Below, one piece after another: positions 9,492-18,497 of a stretch of 64,000 nucleotides of DNA; the stretch's first letter is position 1; each line of letters starts with the position of its first letter. The notes beneath the pieces were generated by a model. The model did no database searches. It was not told the origin of the DNA and saw only the letters and a list, made by a program, of their open reading frames with translations. The stretch covers positions 1-64,000 of the forward strand of contig DATJIW010000006.1 in assembly GCA_035492775.1 (NCBI GenBank). Reading direction: 5' to 3'. Made by a program: the position numbers and the translations under genes. The stretch is from DATJFQ01 sp035492775 (GTDB lineage Bacteria > Acidobacteriota > Vicinamibacteria > Vicinamibacterales > 2-12-FULL-66-21).

Positions 9492-9508
9492 GCTACAATC
9501 CTCGCTGA

Positions 9509-10216
9509 ATGGGCAGTCCACCGATGGTCCGGCGTGGCGAGTACGCCGCGCGGGGCGACTATCATCGTACGCCTGACCCCACCTGGGACTACTATCCGAC
9601 CTACATCGCAAAACTCGCGGCCGTGCGGACCTACCTGGACGCGCTGCCCGCCGGAACGCGCGTGCTCGACGCCGGATGCGGCGAAGGGGTGCTCGTCGCC
9701 GAATATGCCGATCGGCTCGCGATCACCGGCGTCGATGCCAACTACGCGTCGGATCGTGTGACGCACGGCTCGCTCGTCGCGCTTCCATACGGCGACGCGA
9801 CGTTCGAACGCGCGCTCTGCCTCGATGTGCTGGAGCATCTCAGCTACGAAGATCAACCGCGAGCGCTTGCGGAGCTGCAGCGCGTGTTGAAACCGTCGGG
9901 TGAACTGCTGGTCTCGGTACCGAACCTCGCGCACCTGCAGTCGCGTGTGCAATTCGCGCTGCGCGGGCGTCTGATCCGGACCGCCTCGGAGTACAAACAC
10001 CCGGGCGACCGGCCGGTCGGCGAATACATCCAGCTCGCCCAACGCGCTGGTTTCACGCTCGTGAGGAGGCGCGGCATCTTCCCGACGCTTCCCGTCGTCA
10101 CGCACTTCATCCGCAAGTACCCGCGGGGACTCGCGCCGCTGCATCGGTTCCTCACGCGCGTGCTGCCGGTTCCCGGCTGGTGTTTCCTGAACCTGCTCGT
10201 TCTCCGCAAGGGGTAA
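9509..10216 (+). CDS. Class I SAM-dependent methyltransferase
   Basis: The 235 residues contain the class I motif I VLDAGCGEG (about residues 54-62), an acidic motif II (GVDANYA) and a post-motif region CLDVLEHL followed by VLKPSGELLVSVPN. This is the Methyltransf_11/UbiE-like pattern. The substrate is not readable, but position between the STN protein and a flippase suggests methylation of a sugar or lipid intermediate of the same glycan. TACAAT (9494-9499) lies 9 nt before the ATG and no Shine-Dalgarno sequence is visible; an alternative ATG lies at 9524. Confidence 0.85.
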   Translation: MGSPPMVRRGEYAARGDYHRTPDPTWDYYPTYIAKLAAVRTYLDALPAGTRVLDAGCGEGVLVAEYADRLAITGVDANYASDRVTHGSLVALPYGDATFERALCLDVLEHLSYEDQPRALAELQRVLKPSGELLVSVPNLAHLQSRVQFALRGRLIRTASEYKHPGDRPVGEYIQLAQRAGFTLVRRRGIFPTLPVVTHFIRKYPRGLAPLHRFLTRVLPVPGWCFLNLLVLRKG

Positions 10217-10225
10217 GCCGGACGC

Positions 10226-11875
10226 TTGGGATCGAGACTCCGCGAGCTGTCGAAGAACATCACGATCTACGGCCTTGGCGACGTGGCCGTCTCGATCGTC
10301 AGCTTTCTCCTGCTGCCGGTCTTCGTCGATTACCTCGACGCACGCGACTATGGCGTGCTTGGCGTGCTGGGCAGCATCGAGGTCATCGGGAAGATCGTGT
10401 TCCGGTTCGGGCTCGACGGCTCGTTCATGCGGTTCTTCTACGACTGCGAAACCGATGACGAGCGCCGCCGGCTGGCCAGCACCATTTTTTTCTTCCTGCT
10501 CGCGCTCAACGGCGCGGTCCTGACGCCGCTCCTGATCGGCGCCCCGAAGATTGCGGGTGCGTTGTTCGGCACGTCCGCGTACACCACTGCGCTCCGGCTG
10601 CTTCTGATCAATACCTTCGCGATCGGCTTCACTTTCCTGCCGTTTCACGTGCTGCGAATCGAGCGGCAGTCGACGATTTTCAGCATGTTGACGCTCGCGC
10701 GCTCCGTGATGACGATCGCGCTGCGCATCGTGTTCGTCATCCTGCTGCACATGCACGTGACGGGCATCTACCTCGCGGACGTGCTCGTCACGACCGGCAT
10801 GATGGTCGCGCTCGCGAGATGGTTCGCCCCGCTGATCCGCCCGGTGTTCTCGTGGACGACCCTGCGCGAGACGCTCGGGTTCGGTCTCCCGCGGGTGCCG
10901 CACGCCGGCGCACAGCAGGTCATGGCCGTCGGCGATCGGTTCATCCTGAACATGTTCGCGAAGATGGACGACGTCGGGATCTACCAGATCGCCGTGTCGT
11001 TCGGCCTCACGGAAAAGCTGTTCCTGAGCGCGTTCGAATCCGCATGGGCTCCGTTCTACTACGCGACGGTGCGCGAAGCCGACGCGCAGCGTGTATTCCG
11101 GACCGTCACCACGTATGGATTCGCGGTGCTCGTCCTCCTCACCGCGGGGCTGTCGGCGACCGGCCGCGATCTCGTGCAGGCGATGACGCACGGGCGGATC
11201 ATGTCGCCAGCGGATCCGCGCTGGGCGGCAGTGTCCACCGTCGTCACGTGGACGGCGGTGGGCGTGCTGCTGCAGGGCGTATATCTACTCACGTCCATAG
11301 GCCTCAACCTCACCAAGCAGACGCAGTACTATCCGATCGCGACGAGCATCGCGGCCGCGACGAACGTGGGATTGAACTTCGTCCTGATCCCCAGGTTCGG
11401 CATGGTCGGCGCAGCGTGGGCCAACGGCGCATGCTATGCGGTCCAGGCAGTCCTCGGCTATTGTTTCTCGCAGCGGTTCTACCGCATCTCGTACGAATGG
11501 AGCCGCGTCGCTCGAATCTCCGCGGCGGGACTGCTGGCCTGGGCGGCGGCCCGCGCGCTGCCCGAGCTGCGGCTTGCGTTTGTGAATCCCAGGTCCGTGA
11601 TGGCGGCGCTGCCCGACGCGGTTCTCCGCGGCGCCACGGTGGTAGCGGTGTACGCCGCCCTCCTTGCCGTCAGCGGCTTCTTTCATGCGCATGAACTCGC
11701 CGCACTCAAGGCGATGTGGCAGCGTCAGCGGAAGCCGCGCGTCGCGGGCACACCCGACAGCACGGAACTCGCCGGCGCGATCGTGGCAACCGACGTCGTC
11801 GCGACGGCCGACGATGTGGCGATCGAGGAGCCGCCGGCGCACTCCGGGTGGACGTCGGGCGGGCGGCGGCCATGA
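10226..11875 (+). CDS. Polysaccharide flippase (MATE/Wzx-like)
   Basis: A 549-residue membrane protein with roughly twelve to fourteen hydrophobic helices arranged as two similar halves, as in Wzx/RfbX flippases that move lipid-linked oligosaccharides across the cytoplasmic membrane. The segment near the start, LSKNITIYGLGDVAVSIVSF, is typical of the family. Translation probably starts at the TTG at 10226; no better start gives the first helix. A 60-residue hydrophilic tail follows the last helix. The stop overlaps the next ATG as ATGA. With the GT-C proteins it suggests that repeat units are finished outside the membrane. Confidence 0.85.
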   Translation: MGSRLRELSKNITIYGLGDVAVSIVSFLLLPVFVDYLDARDYGVLGVLGSIEVIGKIVFRFGLDGSFMRFFYDCETDDERRRLASTIFFFLLALNGAVLTPLLIGAPKIAGALFGTSAYTTALRLLLINTFAIGFTFLPFHVLRIERQSTIFSMLTLARSVMTIALRIVFVILLHMHVTGIYLADVLVTTGMMVALARWFAPLIRPVFSWTTLRETLGFGLPRVPHAGAQQVMAVGDRFILNMFAKMDDVGIYQIAVSFGLTEKLFLSAFESAWAPFYYATVREADAQRVFRTVTTYGFAVLVLLTAGLSATGRDLVQAMTHGRIMSPADPRWAAVSTVVTWTAVGVLLQGVYLLTSIGLNLTKQTQYYPIATSIAAATNVGLNFVLIPRFGMVGAAWANGACYAVQAVLGYCFSQRFYRISYEWSRVARISAAGLLAWAAARALPELRLAFVNPRSVMAALPDAVLRGATVVAVYAALLAVSGFFHAHELAALKAMWQRQRKPRVAGTPDSTELAGAIVATDVVATADDVAIEEPPAHSGWTSGGRRP

Positions 11876-13602
11876 CGCCGGGCGCCGGCAGACGAGGGCC
11901 GTTGCTGCTCGTGACGATCGTGGCGATTGGGGCGACGCTTCGTTTTTGGGCGGTCTCGTACGGGCTGCCCGCGGTTTTCAATCCGGATGAGATCCCGATC
12001 CTGAGCCGGGCGCTCGCATTCGCAAAAGGGGATCTCAACCCGCACAACTTTTTGTATCCGACGCTGTACTTCTACGAACTGTTCGCCTGGGAAGGGCTGT
12101 ACTTCGCGGTGGGAAGGCTCGCGGGGCTCTACAAGTCCGTAGCAGATTTCCAGAACGCGTTTTTCGTCGATCCGTCACGGCTCGTGCTCGTCGGCAGAAT
12201 GCTGACGGCCACGTTCGGAGCTGCGACCATCGCGGTCGTGTACGACGCCGGCCGACGGCTGTATGACCGGCGTGTCGGCCTCGGAGCGGCGCTCTTCCTG
12301 GCGGCCGCGCCGTTCGCCGTGCGCGACGCGCATTACGTCAAACTGGATGTTCCGACCGCCTTCTTCGTGACGCTGACGTACTCGGCGCTCGCGCGTTTGA
12401 TCATGACGAATGCCGATGGAAAGGCGGCGCGTCCGCGCTCCTGGGCGCTTGCCGGCTTCGTTGCCGGCCTGGCGATGGCGTCGCATTACTACGCGCTCTT
12501 CGTCTGTGTTCCTCTCGCCGTCGCGGCTGCGATCCATGGGCAGCGCACGGGCAACTGGCGCGCGGCCGCGGCGCTGCTCGCCGCCGCAGCTGTCGGTTGC
12601 GTCGCCGGGTTCGTCGCCGGCTGTCCGTTCTTCTTTACCGAGCCTCGGACGGCTATTCGGGACATCGTTGGAGTTCGCGAAGTGGACATCGATCGCGCCA
12701 TAGGAGAATCCGGCGGCGCGTTTCCGACGCTGGGCGCGTACTTCACGATGCTGTGGACGGACGCAATCGGGTGGCCCGTGTTCGCGTTCGCGCTCGTCGG
12801 GTTCGCGACGTCGGGCTGGCGGCGCAGCCTGCTCCTGGCCAGCTTCCCCCTCGCGTTCCTGGCGTTCATCAGCCACACCGTCCCGGAAAGCCGTTATCTG
12901 AACGTGCTGCTCCCGGTCATCGCCATCGCCGGGGCTGCGGGAATCGTGTGGCTGCTCTCGCGGGTCGGCGCCGATACGGCTCCAGGTCTGACGGTCGCCT
13001 GCATGCTTTGCGCAACGCCAGGACTGCTGCTCAGCGTTCGTTCCGATCGTTTCTATCTGATGCGCGACACACGGGCGATGGCCGCCGACTATATCGTCCA
13101 GCGGGTGCCGGCCGGCCGAACGATCCTCATTCAGCCCTACAGCGCGCCGCTGCACCGCACGCGAGAGTCGATCGTCGAGGCTCTACGGCAGCACCTCGGG
13201 TCGGCGGAACGGGCGTCGATCAAGTTCCAGCTTCAACTCGCGGCAACACCATATCCATCACCGGCCTACCGGCTCATCTATCTAGGCGACGGCGGGGATG
13301 ATCCGGACAAAATCTACGTGTCACCTCGAGCGTTCGATGGAAGCAGCCTCGCGACGTTGAACGGCCTGGCAGTGGATTACGTGGTGCTGAAACGGTACAA
13401 TACGGCGAATCCAGCTCTGGTTCCTCTCGAGTCAGCGCTCCGGCAGCACGCGACGCTCGTAGCCACGATATCGCCGTATCGAGTTGACGCGAGCGCAGAA
13501 GAGCGGGCAACAACGGCTCCGTTTCTCCACAACACGGCGGCGCGCATTCAGCCCGCGCTCGAACGTCCGGGGCCAATCGTCGACGTCTGGCAGATCAAGT
13601 AG
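11872..13602 (+). CDS. GT39-like membrane glycosyltransferase
   Basis: This 576-residue protein has about eleven membrane helices and an extracytoplasmic acidic motif just after helix 1 (FNPDEIPILSRA, about residues 40-51), the Asp-Glu signature of dolichyl/polyprenyl-phosphate-sugar transferases of the PMT/ArnT type. It then carries a soluble C-terminal domain of about 170 residues. The ATG at 11872 is chosen because it overlaps the flippase stop (ATGA); the open frame upstream lies inside the flippase gene. It likely uses a polyprenyl-phosphate sugar, perhaps made by the GT2 enzyme encoded at 19,669-20,496. Confidence 0.75.
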   Translation: MTPGAGRRGPLLLVTIVAIGATLRFWAVSYGLPAVFNPDEIPILSRALAFAKGDLNPHNFLYPTLYFYELFAWEGLYFAVGRLAGLYKSVADFQNAFFVDPSRLVLVGRMLTATFGAATIAVVYDAGRRLYDRRVGLGAALFLAAAPFAVRDAHYVKLDVPTAFFVTLTYSALARLIMTNADGKAARPRSWALAGFVAGLAMASHYYALFVCVPLAVAAAIHGQRTGNWRAAAALLAAAAVGCVAGFVAGCPFFFTEPRTAIRDIVGVREVDIDRAIGESGGAFPTLGAYFTMLWTDAIGWPVFAFALVGFATSGWRRSLLLASFPLAFLAFISHTVPESRYLNVLLPVIAIAGAAGIVWLLSRVGADTAPGLTVACMLCATPGLLLSVRSDRFYLMRDTRAMAADYIVQRVPAGRTILIQPYSAPLHRTRESIVEALRQHLGSAERASIKFQLQLAATPYPSPAYRLIYLGDGGDDPDKIYVSPRAFDGSSLATLNGLAVDYVVLKRYNTANPALVPLESALRQHATLVATISPYRVDASAEERATTAPFLHNTAARIQPALERPGPIVDVWQIK

Positions 13603-13604
13603 TC

Positions 13605-14831
13605 ATGCAGCTGAGCCGCCGCCTCAAGGAATCGGTCGCCCGCCGCGCTCGCGGCACGCGCGTGCTCACCCACGCGTGGGCGCGATACCGTCGGCGCCAG
13701 TACGAGCGCCGCATCGCCGGATTCGTCCGGGATGGATCCGGCCGTGCCGACCGCCTGCCCATGGGCGCCGTTTACGAAGCGACGATGCGGTGCAACCTGC
13801 ACTGCGAATTCTGCTACGTCGGCGATTTTCTCAACATCGAAGGCGAATGGCGCCAGGAGCTGACGCTCGAACAGCTGCACCGCGCATTTCCCGAGCACGA
13901 CGGCCTGCAGATCAGCCTGACCGGCGGCGAGATCTTCATGCGGAAGGACATCCTTTCCGTGCTGGATCTGTTTCGCCGAAAGGGGTACGCCTGCGGATAT
14001 CTGACGACCAACGGCACGATCATCTCCGAGGAACGCGCCGACGCCTTGGCCGAATTGGCCGCGAAAGGGTTCCTGAAGCACATCAGCGTATCGATCGACG
14101 GCCCGCGCGAGCTGCACGACGCCGCACGGGGATTGAAAGGGACGTTCGAGCGGACGTGCGCCGGCCTGCGGCGCCTCCAGGAGGCCAGCCGGCGCAAGCG
14201 GGCGCCGCTCCGCGTATCGATCAACACCACGGTTGCGCACGAGAGCCTCGAAGCGCTCGATCGCATGGTCGACGTCGCAGGCGAGCTGGGCGTCGACGCG
14301 ATCGGATTGAACCACCTGATGTTCAGCACGCCGGAGGAGGTCGCGGAAACCGTCCGGTTGATCGGTGCGGAGAACGCTTCCGCGATTGCGACCTTCGTCA
14401 CCCCCGATCCCGGCCTCGATATCGCGCGCGTACGGACACAGGTGGCGGCGCTCGAACGAAAGTGCCGCGAGCACAACATCCTGTTCGACTACCGCCCAAA
14501 AGTACACCCGGCGCTGATTGAGAACTACTACACGCCCGGAACGCCGCTGGCGGGCCGCTGTCTATACCCGTTCCTCCACGCGCGTGTCTCTTTTTCGGGC
14601 AAGGTCTATTTCTGCCCCTTCATTCGCGTCGAAGTCGGCGACCTCTCGACGTCCACCCTCGAAGAGATCTGGAACGGCGAGAAGTTCGTCACGATGCGCA
14701 AACGTCTTCTGGAAAACGGCATTTTTCCCGTCTGCCGCCGCTGCTGCAAGGTGGAGCTCGCGCCGGACCCGCTCCCGGTGCGCGCCGACGCGCCATTGCG
14801 CCGCGCCATTCCTTTGACGGTGGTTCGCTGA
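13605..14831 (+). CDS. Radical SAM/SPASM domain protein
   Basis: The 408 residues hold the radical SAM motif CNLHCEFC (about residues 63-70), a GGE motif (LTGGEIF) after the second strand, and C-terminal cysteines (CLYPF, CPF, CRRCC) of a SPASM auxiliary-cluster domain. The first 60 residues are basic. It is followed 2 nt later by a second radical SAM gene, so the pair is probably co-translated. SPASM relatives include AlbA/PqqE-type peptide modifiers and sugar-modifying enzymes. No candidate precursor peptide is seen next to it, and the setting is glycan synthesis. Confidence 0.85.
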   Translation: MQLSRRLKESVARRARGTRVLTHAWARYRRRQYERRIAGFVRDGSGRADRLPMGAVYEATMRCNLHCEFCYVGDFLNIEGEWRQELTLEQLHRAFPEHDGLQISLTGGEIFMRKDILSVLDLFRRKGYACGYLTTNGTIISEERADALAELAAKGFLKHISVSIDGPRELHDAARGLKGTFERTCAGLRRLQEASRRKRAPLRVSINTTVAHESLEALDRMVDVAGELGVDAIGLNHLMFSTPEEVAETVRLIGAENASAIATFVTPDPGLDIARVRTQVAALERKCREHNILFDYRPKVHPALIENYYTPGTPLAGRCLYPFLHARVSFSGKVYFCPFIRVEVGDLSTSTLEEIWNGEKFVTMRKRLLENGIFPVCRRCCKVELAPDPLPVRADAPLRRAIPLTVVR

Positions 14832-14833
14832 CG

Positions 14834-16324
14834 ATGCTCGGACAACGGACGCTGCTCGTCAACCCGCCGCTCGTCAACGGCATCGCCTTCACGCGCCAGG
14901 GACGCTGTCAGGAACGCGAGGAAGTGCTGGGCACGACCAAGCCGCCCTATACGCTGGCGGTGATCGCATCCCTGCTCCGGGCGAAAGGCTGTGAAGTCCG
15001 CCTGGTCGATCTGACAGCGCAGCGCGGGTCCACGGCAGACCTCATCGCGCAGCTCGACGCCGACGGTTTCGCTCCCACCCTCGTTCTCTTCCCGAGCACG
15101 ACGCCGACGCTCGCCGCGGATGTCGCGGCGATGGCCGAATTGAGGGCGCGTTACGGCGCGCCAATCTTCTGCTTCGGGCCGCACGCCTCCACCACGCCGC
15201 AGCAATCGATGCTGCGGGCCCCGGCGGTCGACGGGATGTTCGTGGGCGAACCCGAAGACGCCGCTGTCGAACTGGCAATGCTCGAATCGACCGACGATCT
15301 GTCGTCGATTCCGAGCCTCACGTGGCGGCGCGGCGGCACGATTTTCCCGCACTCGGCGCACGGGTCCTATTCCGGTTTTCAGTCGATGCCATATCCCGCC
15401 TGGGATCTGGTGCCGATGTCCTCGTACTCGCTACCGCTCGTCAATCGTCCGTATGTCATCGTCGAGACGAGCCGCGGCTGTCCGTATTCGTGCGACTTCT
15501 GCGTGGCGCCGATCCACCAGGGTCACAAGTTCCGCGAGCGCAGCGCGAAGGCCCTCGTGGACGAAATCGAACGCGGCTACCGCGAGTTCGGCATCGACTT
15601 CTTCTATCTGTGGGGCGACACCGTCACGCTGAACGTGAAGAGTTTCAGCGCGTTCTGTGACGAGCTCATCGCGCGCAGGCTGCCGATTCAGTGGTTCGGC
15701 AACGCTCGCGCCGACAATCTCACGGATCCGGCATTCGTCCACCGGCTGCGGCGCGCAGGCTGCTGGATGCTGGCGCTCGGCGTCGAGACCGAATCCGAGG
15801 AGATCCGGAAGGACATGGTCAAGCGTCTCGAGCGGCAGAAGATCCAGACGGCGTTCCGCAATATGCGGAGCGCGAGGATCAAGTCGTTCGCCTTTTTCAT
15901 CTTCGGGTATCCCGGCGAGACCGTCGAGACGATGGAACACACCGTCGACTACGCGATCGAACTGGATCCAGACTTCGCGAATTTCTATCCGGCGGTGCCC
16001 TATCCCGGAACGGCGTTATACGCGAAGGCGGTGCACGAAGGCTGGCTCGTCGAGGAAGACTGGTCGCGGATGGAGTACTCGTTCTATCTGATGGCCGGCA
16101 ACGGCCTGGACGAGCGAATCGTGTTCGACGCGATCAATCGCGCGAAGCGGCGGTTCTTCCTGCGGCCGTCATACGTAGTCCGAAGAATGGGCGATGTCGC
16201 GCGCCTGATCACGTCGAAGCCGGCGATCGTTCGTCAGGTGCTCGCTCGCGCCATCTTCGGCACCCGCGTCCCCGCGCCACCGAGCAGCAACGCGATCAGT
16301 CCATCCGGCGCCGCCCGAGTATAA
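14834..16324 (+). CDS. B12-binding-domain radical SAM protein
   Basis: The 496 residues comprise an N-terminal cobalamin-binding-like Rossmann domain (about 1-170), with the start LLVNPPLVNG and then a TKPPYTLAVIAS segment. A radical SAM core follows with CPYSCDFC at about residues 216-223. This architecture (BchE/HpnP-like class) performs radical methylations, cyclisations or rearrangements. The DxHxxG cobalamin ligand motif is not obvious, which is common in this class. It is the last gene of a plus-strand run; the next gene converges on it after 30 bp. The substrate is unknown. Confidence 0.85.
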   Translation: MLGQRTLLVNPPLVNGIAFTRQGRCQEREEVLGTTKPPYTLAVIASLLRAKGCEVRLVDLTAQRGSTADLIAQLDADGFAPTLVLFPSTTPTLAADVAAMAELRARYGAPIFCFGPHASTTPQQSMLRAPAVDGMFVGEPEDAAVELAMLESTDDLSSIPSLTWRRGGTIFPHSAHGSYSGFQSMPYPAWDLVPMSSYSLPLVNRPYVIVETSRGCPYSCDFCVAPIHQGHKFRERSAKALVDEIERGYREFGIDFFYLWGDTVTLNVKSFSAFCDELIARRLPIQWFGNARADNLTDPAFVHRLRRAGCWMLALGVETESEEIRKDMVKRLERQKIQTAFRNMRSARIKSFAFFIFGYPGETVETMEHTVDYAIELDPDFANFYPAVPYPGTALYAKAVHEGWLVEEDWSRMEYSFYLMAGNGLDERIVFDAINRAKRRFFLRPSYVVRRMGDVARLITSKPAIVRQVLARAIFGTRVPAPPSSNAISPSGAARV

Positions 16325-16354
16325 GCAATTCCTCGCCGCCCATTCGGGCCGGAA

Positions 16355-18328
16355 TCAGCCGTTGGTTGCGCGGAAAAAAGAGCTGTCCGGCGGCAGCCGG
16401 TGGTCACGTTTACTCAGCCATCCACGGACCGGCCGTGGCCCCGAAGGGACGCCGTCCGGCGTCAACGGCGACGGGGAGGCCGAGGCCATTCCCGGCGGCA
16501 GCCAATTGCCGTTCACGCAGGTCCAGTCGGGCCCGGGCTTAACGGTCGTGCAACTGGACGTCGTCGTCGTCGTACTGCCGGGCGGCAGCCAGTTGCCGTT
16601 CACACAGGTCCACCCGGTACCCGGCTGTACCGTCGTGCAGCTGGACGTAGGTGTCGTGCTGCCGGGTGGCAGCCAGTTGCCGTTCACACAGGTCCAGCCG
16701 GTACCCGGCTGCACCGTCGTGCAGCTGGACGTCGTTGTCGTGCTGCCGGGCGGCAGCCAGTTGCCGTTCACGCAGGTCCAACCTGTCCCGGGCTTAACGG
16801 TCGTGCAGGTGCCGGTCGTGGTAGTCGTGCTGCCGGGCGGCAGCCAGTTGCCGTTGACGCACGTCCAGCCGGTGCCGGGCTGCACGGTGGTGCAACCACC
16901 CGTCGTTCCGCCGCTCGTCGTGCCGGTGGTTGGTGGCAGCCATCCTCCGTTCACGCACGTCCAGCCGGGGCCGGGTTGTACAGTGGTGCAACCACCCGTC
17001 GTTCCGCCGCTCGTCGTGCCGGTGGTTGGTGGCAGCCACCCTCCGTTCACGCACGTCCAGCCCGGGCCGGGTTGCACGGTGGTGCAACCGGTCGAGCCAG
17101 TCGATCCTCCGCTGCTCGTCGTTGTCCCGCCTCCGCCGGTGTAGGAGCCAGCGGGACCTCCACCCCCGGTTCCCGTCTGGAGAAGGACCTCACCCGTTCC
17201 CTGGAATTGCGAGAAGTTCGGCGAGCCCGAACCGCGGCTCAGGACCACAAACCAATGCGACGCGGACGCACTCGCATCCACGCGCGGATACCGGACTGGA
17301 TTGAAGCCGGTGGACAGCATCTGATCCGACGCGAACCGCACACCATGCGCGTTCAACTCGGCGACGCGCAACTCGTCGGAACCATCGATGCCGACGATCG
17401 CGGTCGTGCCGCTGTTCCGGTTGTAGGCGAGCGCAAGCGCGTCGTACGAGCCGAAGTTCGCAGCGGTGCCAAAGCCGATGAGCGCGCCGGTTCCGTCGAA
17501 TTCGGCGACCTTCGCATATCGGGTTCCGGCGACGTCCTGATACCAACCCATCAGGTAATGCTGCGTGGCAGTGTTATAGGCAACGTCCGTCATGAACGCC
17601 TTGGCGCCCGAAAGCGGGTTGAAGGCCGTCCTGTGGAAGCCGCCGGGGTTTGTTGCGGGAACAATCGCCAGGGCAGACGATGCCCCGTCGTTGTCGCTGA
17701 AGGAGACGCCGAACTCGTTCCTCACCGAATTCCACGTCGCGCCGGGACTTTCCCCCTGCCCCGCCGAGACCTTCATCGGGCTAATCAACGCATTGCCATT
17801 GGCGTCGAGGAGCTGCACCTGCGTGACGTGCAAGATCGTTTCGTACGCGATCAGATATCGGTTCGACGACGCAGAAAAGTCGATGGCGACGCCGCGCTCT
17901 CCATACGGCTGGGCACCGGCCACGGTGACGGTCGATCCCACGGCGCCGGACGGACACGAAATGGTTCTCGCCTTCAAGAGCATCCCACTGGTCTGCTCTT
18001 CCGGCCAGACCACCAGATAGTTCTGATTGTTGGGATTGAAACGCGCGCGCGGAAACGAACCAAAGGGGTGTCCCTGTGCCGGTTTCATCAAAACGTTCCC
18101 GGCCGGCGCCCCGTTCGAGCCCACGCACTGCGCGTAAATGTAGTCGACGCCGGAAACGATCAACGCGCCTCCCGAATCGTCGTGAGCGACGTCAACGCCT
18201 CGAATGAACGTACTAAGGGTCGTCAGCGTGTTGATCTTGCTGATCTGCGCGTAGGCGGACGCCGGCAGGAGGGCGAGCGCCCCGATCAGACCGAGTGTCA
18301 GGCGACGAAAGTGCACAGGCTGCTCCAT
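16355..18328 (-). CDS. Secreted protein with seven Cys-rich WTCVNG tandem repeats
   Basis: The 657-residue product begins with a signal peptide ending ASAYAQ. A region of about 370 residues follows with beta-propeller-like repeats (patterns such as YLIAYE and HWFVVLSRG), then a Gly/Thr-rich linker. After that come seven copies of a unit with consensus CTTVQPGPGWTCVNGGWLPP, separated by Thr/Gly/Ser linkers. Each unit contains two cysteines. A short basic C-terminus follows. It is probably exported and may be disulfide-stabilised. It is transcribed against the radical SAM genes and downstream of the HEAT-repeat gene. The function is unknown. Confidence 0.75.
   Translation of the reverse strand: MEQPVHFRRLTLGLIGALALLPASAYAQISKINTLTTLSTFIRGVDVAHDDSGGALIVSGVDYIYAQCVGSNGAPAGNVLMKPAQGHPFGSFPRARFNPNNQNYLVVWPEEQTSGMLLKARTISCPSGAVGSTVTVAGAQPYGERGVAIDFSASSNRYLIAYETILHVTQVQLLDANGNALISPMKVSAGQGESPGATWNSVRNEFGVSFSDNDGASSALAIVPATNPGGFHRTAFNPLSGAKAFMTDVAYNTATQHYLMGWYQDVAGTRYAKVAEFDGTGALIGFGTAANFGSYDALALAYNRNSGTTAIVGIDGSDELRVAELNAHGVRFASDQMLSTGFNPVRYPRVDASASASHWFVVLSRGSGSPNFSQFQGTGEVLLQTGTGGGGPAGSYTGGGGTTTSSGGSTGSTGCTTVQPGPGWTCVNGGWLPPTTGTTSGGTTGGCTTVQPGPGWTCVNGGWLPPTTGTTSGGTTGGCTTVQPGTGWTCVNGNWLPPGSTTTTTGTCTTVKPGTGWTCVNGNWLPPGSTTTTSSCTTVQPGTGWTCVNGNWLPPGSTTPTSSCTTVQPGTGWTCVNGNWLPPGSTTTTTSSCTTVKPGPDWTCVNGNWLPPGMASASPSPLTPDGVPSGPRPVRGWLSKRDHRLPPDSSFFRATNG
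16493..17086 (-). repeat. In-frame tandem repeat array (seven units of about 80-96 bp)
   Basis: Seven units encode the CTTVxPGxGWTCVNGxWLPP motif within the secreted protein gene. The two units nearest 17,086 are almost identical at the DNA level, including their linkers, which suggests recent duplication; the other five differ mainly in linker length. Length differences are all multiples of three. The array is not a CRISPR: the repeats are coding and the spacers are similar to one another. Confidence 0.85.
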
Positions 18329-18401
18329 CGGGCTATGCCTCCGAGTCCGGCGGCCGGGATCGGCGCAATCTTGATTATCGACAGGAGAGGAACGGAACGT
18401 T

Positions 18402-18420
18402 AGCCAGGCGAAGCCTGGCT
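18402..18420. other. Perfect 8-bp hairpin with GAA/TTC loop
   Basis: AGCCAGGC is followed by GAA and then GCCTGGCT, a perfect 8-bp stem. It lies between the HEAT-repeat gene and the repeat-protein gene (both minus strand), about 80 nt past the HEAT stop. No T-run follows on the minus strand, so intrinsic termination is not supported; it may be a processing site, attenuator or dispersed palindrome. The remaining sequence in 18,329-18,497 shows no other clear feature but must hold any promoter of the repeat-protein gene. Confidence 0.4.
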
Positions 18421-18497
18421 GGAGGCCTCGCAGGAGCCCCGACGTACCCGCATCACTATAGCCGACGGCCGTCGTCTGATGCCACAGGAAAGTGCTG

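Noticed and set aside
9446..11191. Minus-strand open frame of about 580 codons rich in Arg, Glu and His
   Set aside because: It is a GC-driven shadow of the methyltransferase and flippase genes.
7781..16324. A RiPP-type peptide cluster around the SPASM proteins
   Set aside because: No small precursor ORF, peptidase-exporter or leader-binding domain was seen; the neighbours are glycan genes.
16493..17086. Repeat array considered as CRISPR
   Set aside because: The units are in-frame coding repeats, the spacers resemble each other, and no cas gene is present.
16362..17144. Plus-strand open frame with Val/Pro-rich repeats across the tandem array
   Set aside because: It is the antisense of the WTCVNG repeats; the minus-strand frame has a signal peptide and a coherent domain order, whereas this one is only low-complexity Val/Pro/Gln repeats.
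18402..18420. Hairpin considered as an intrinsic terminator
   Set aside because: No T-run follows the stem on the minus strand.
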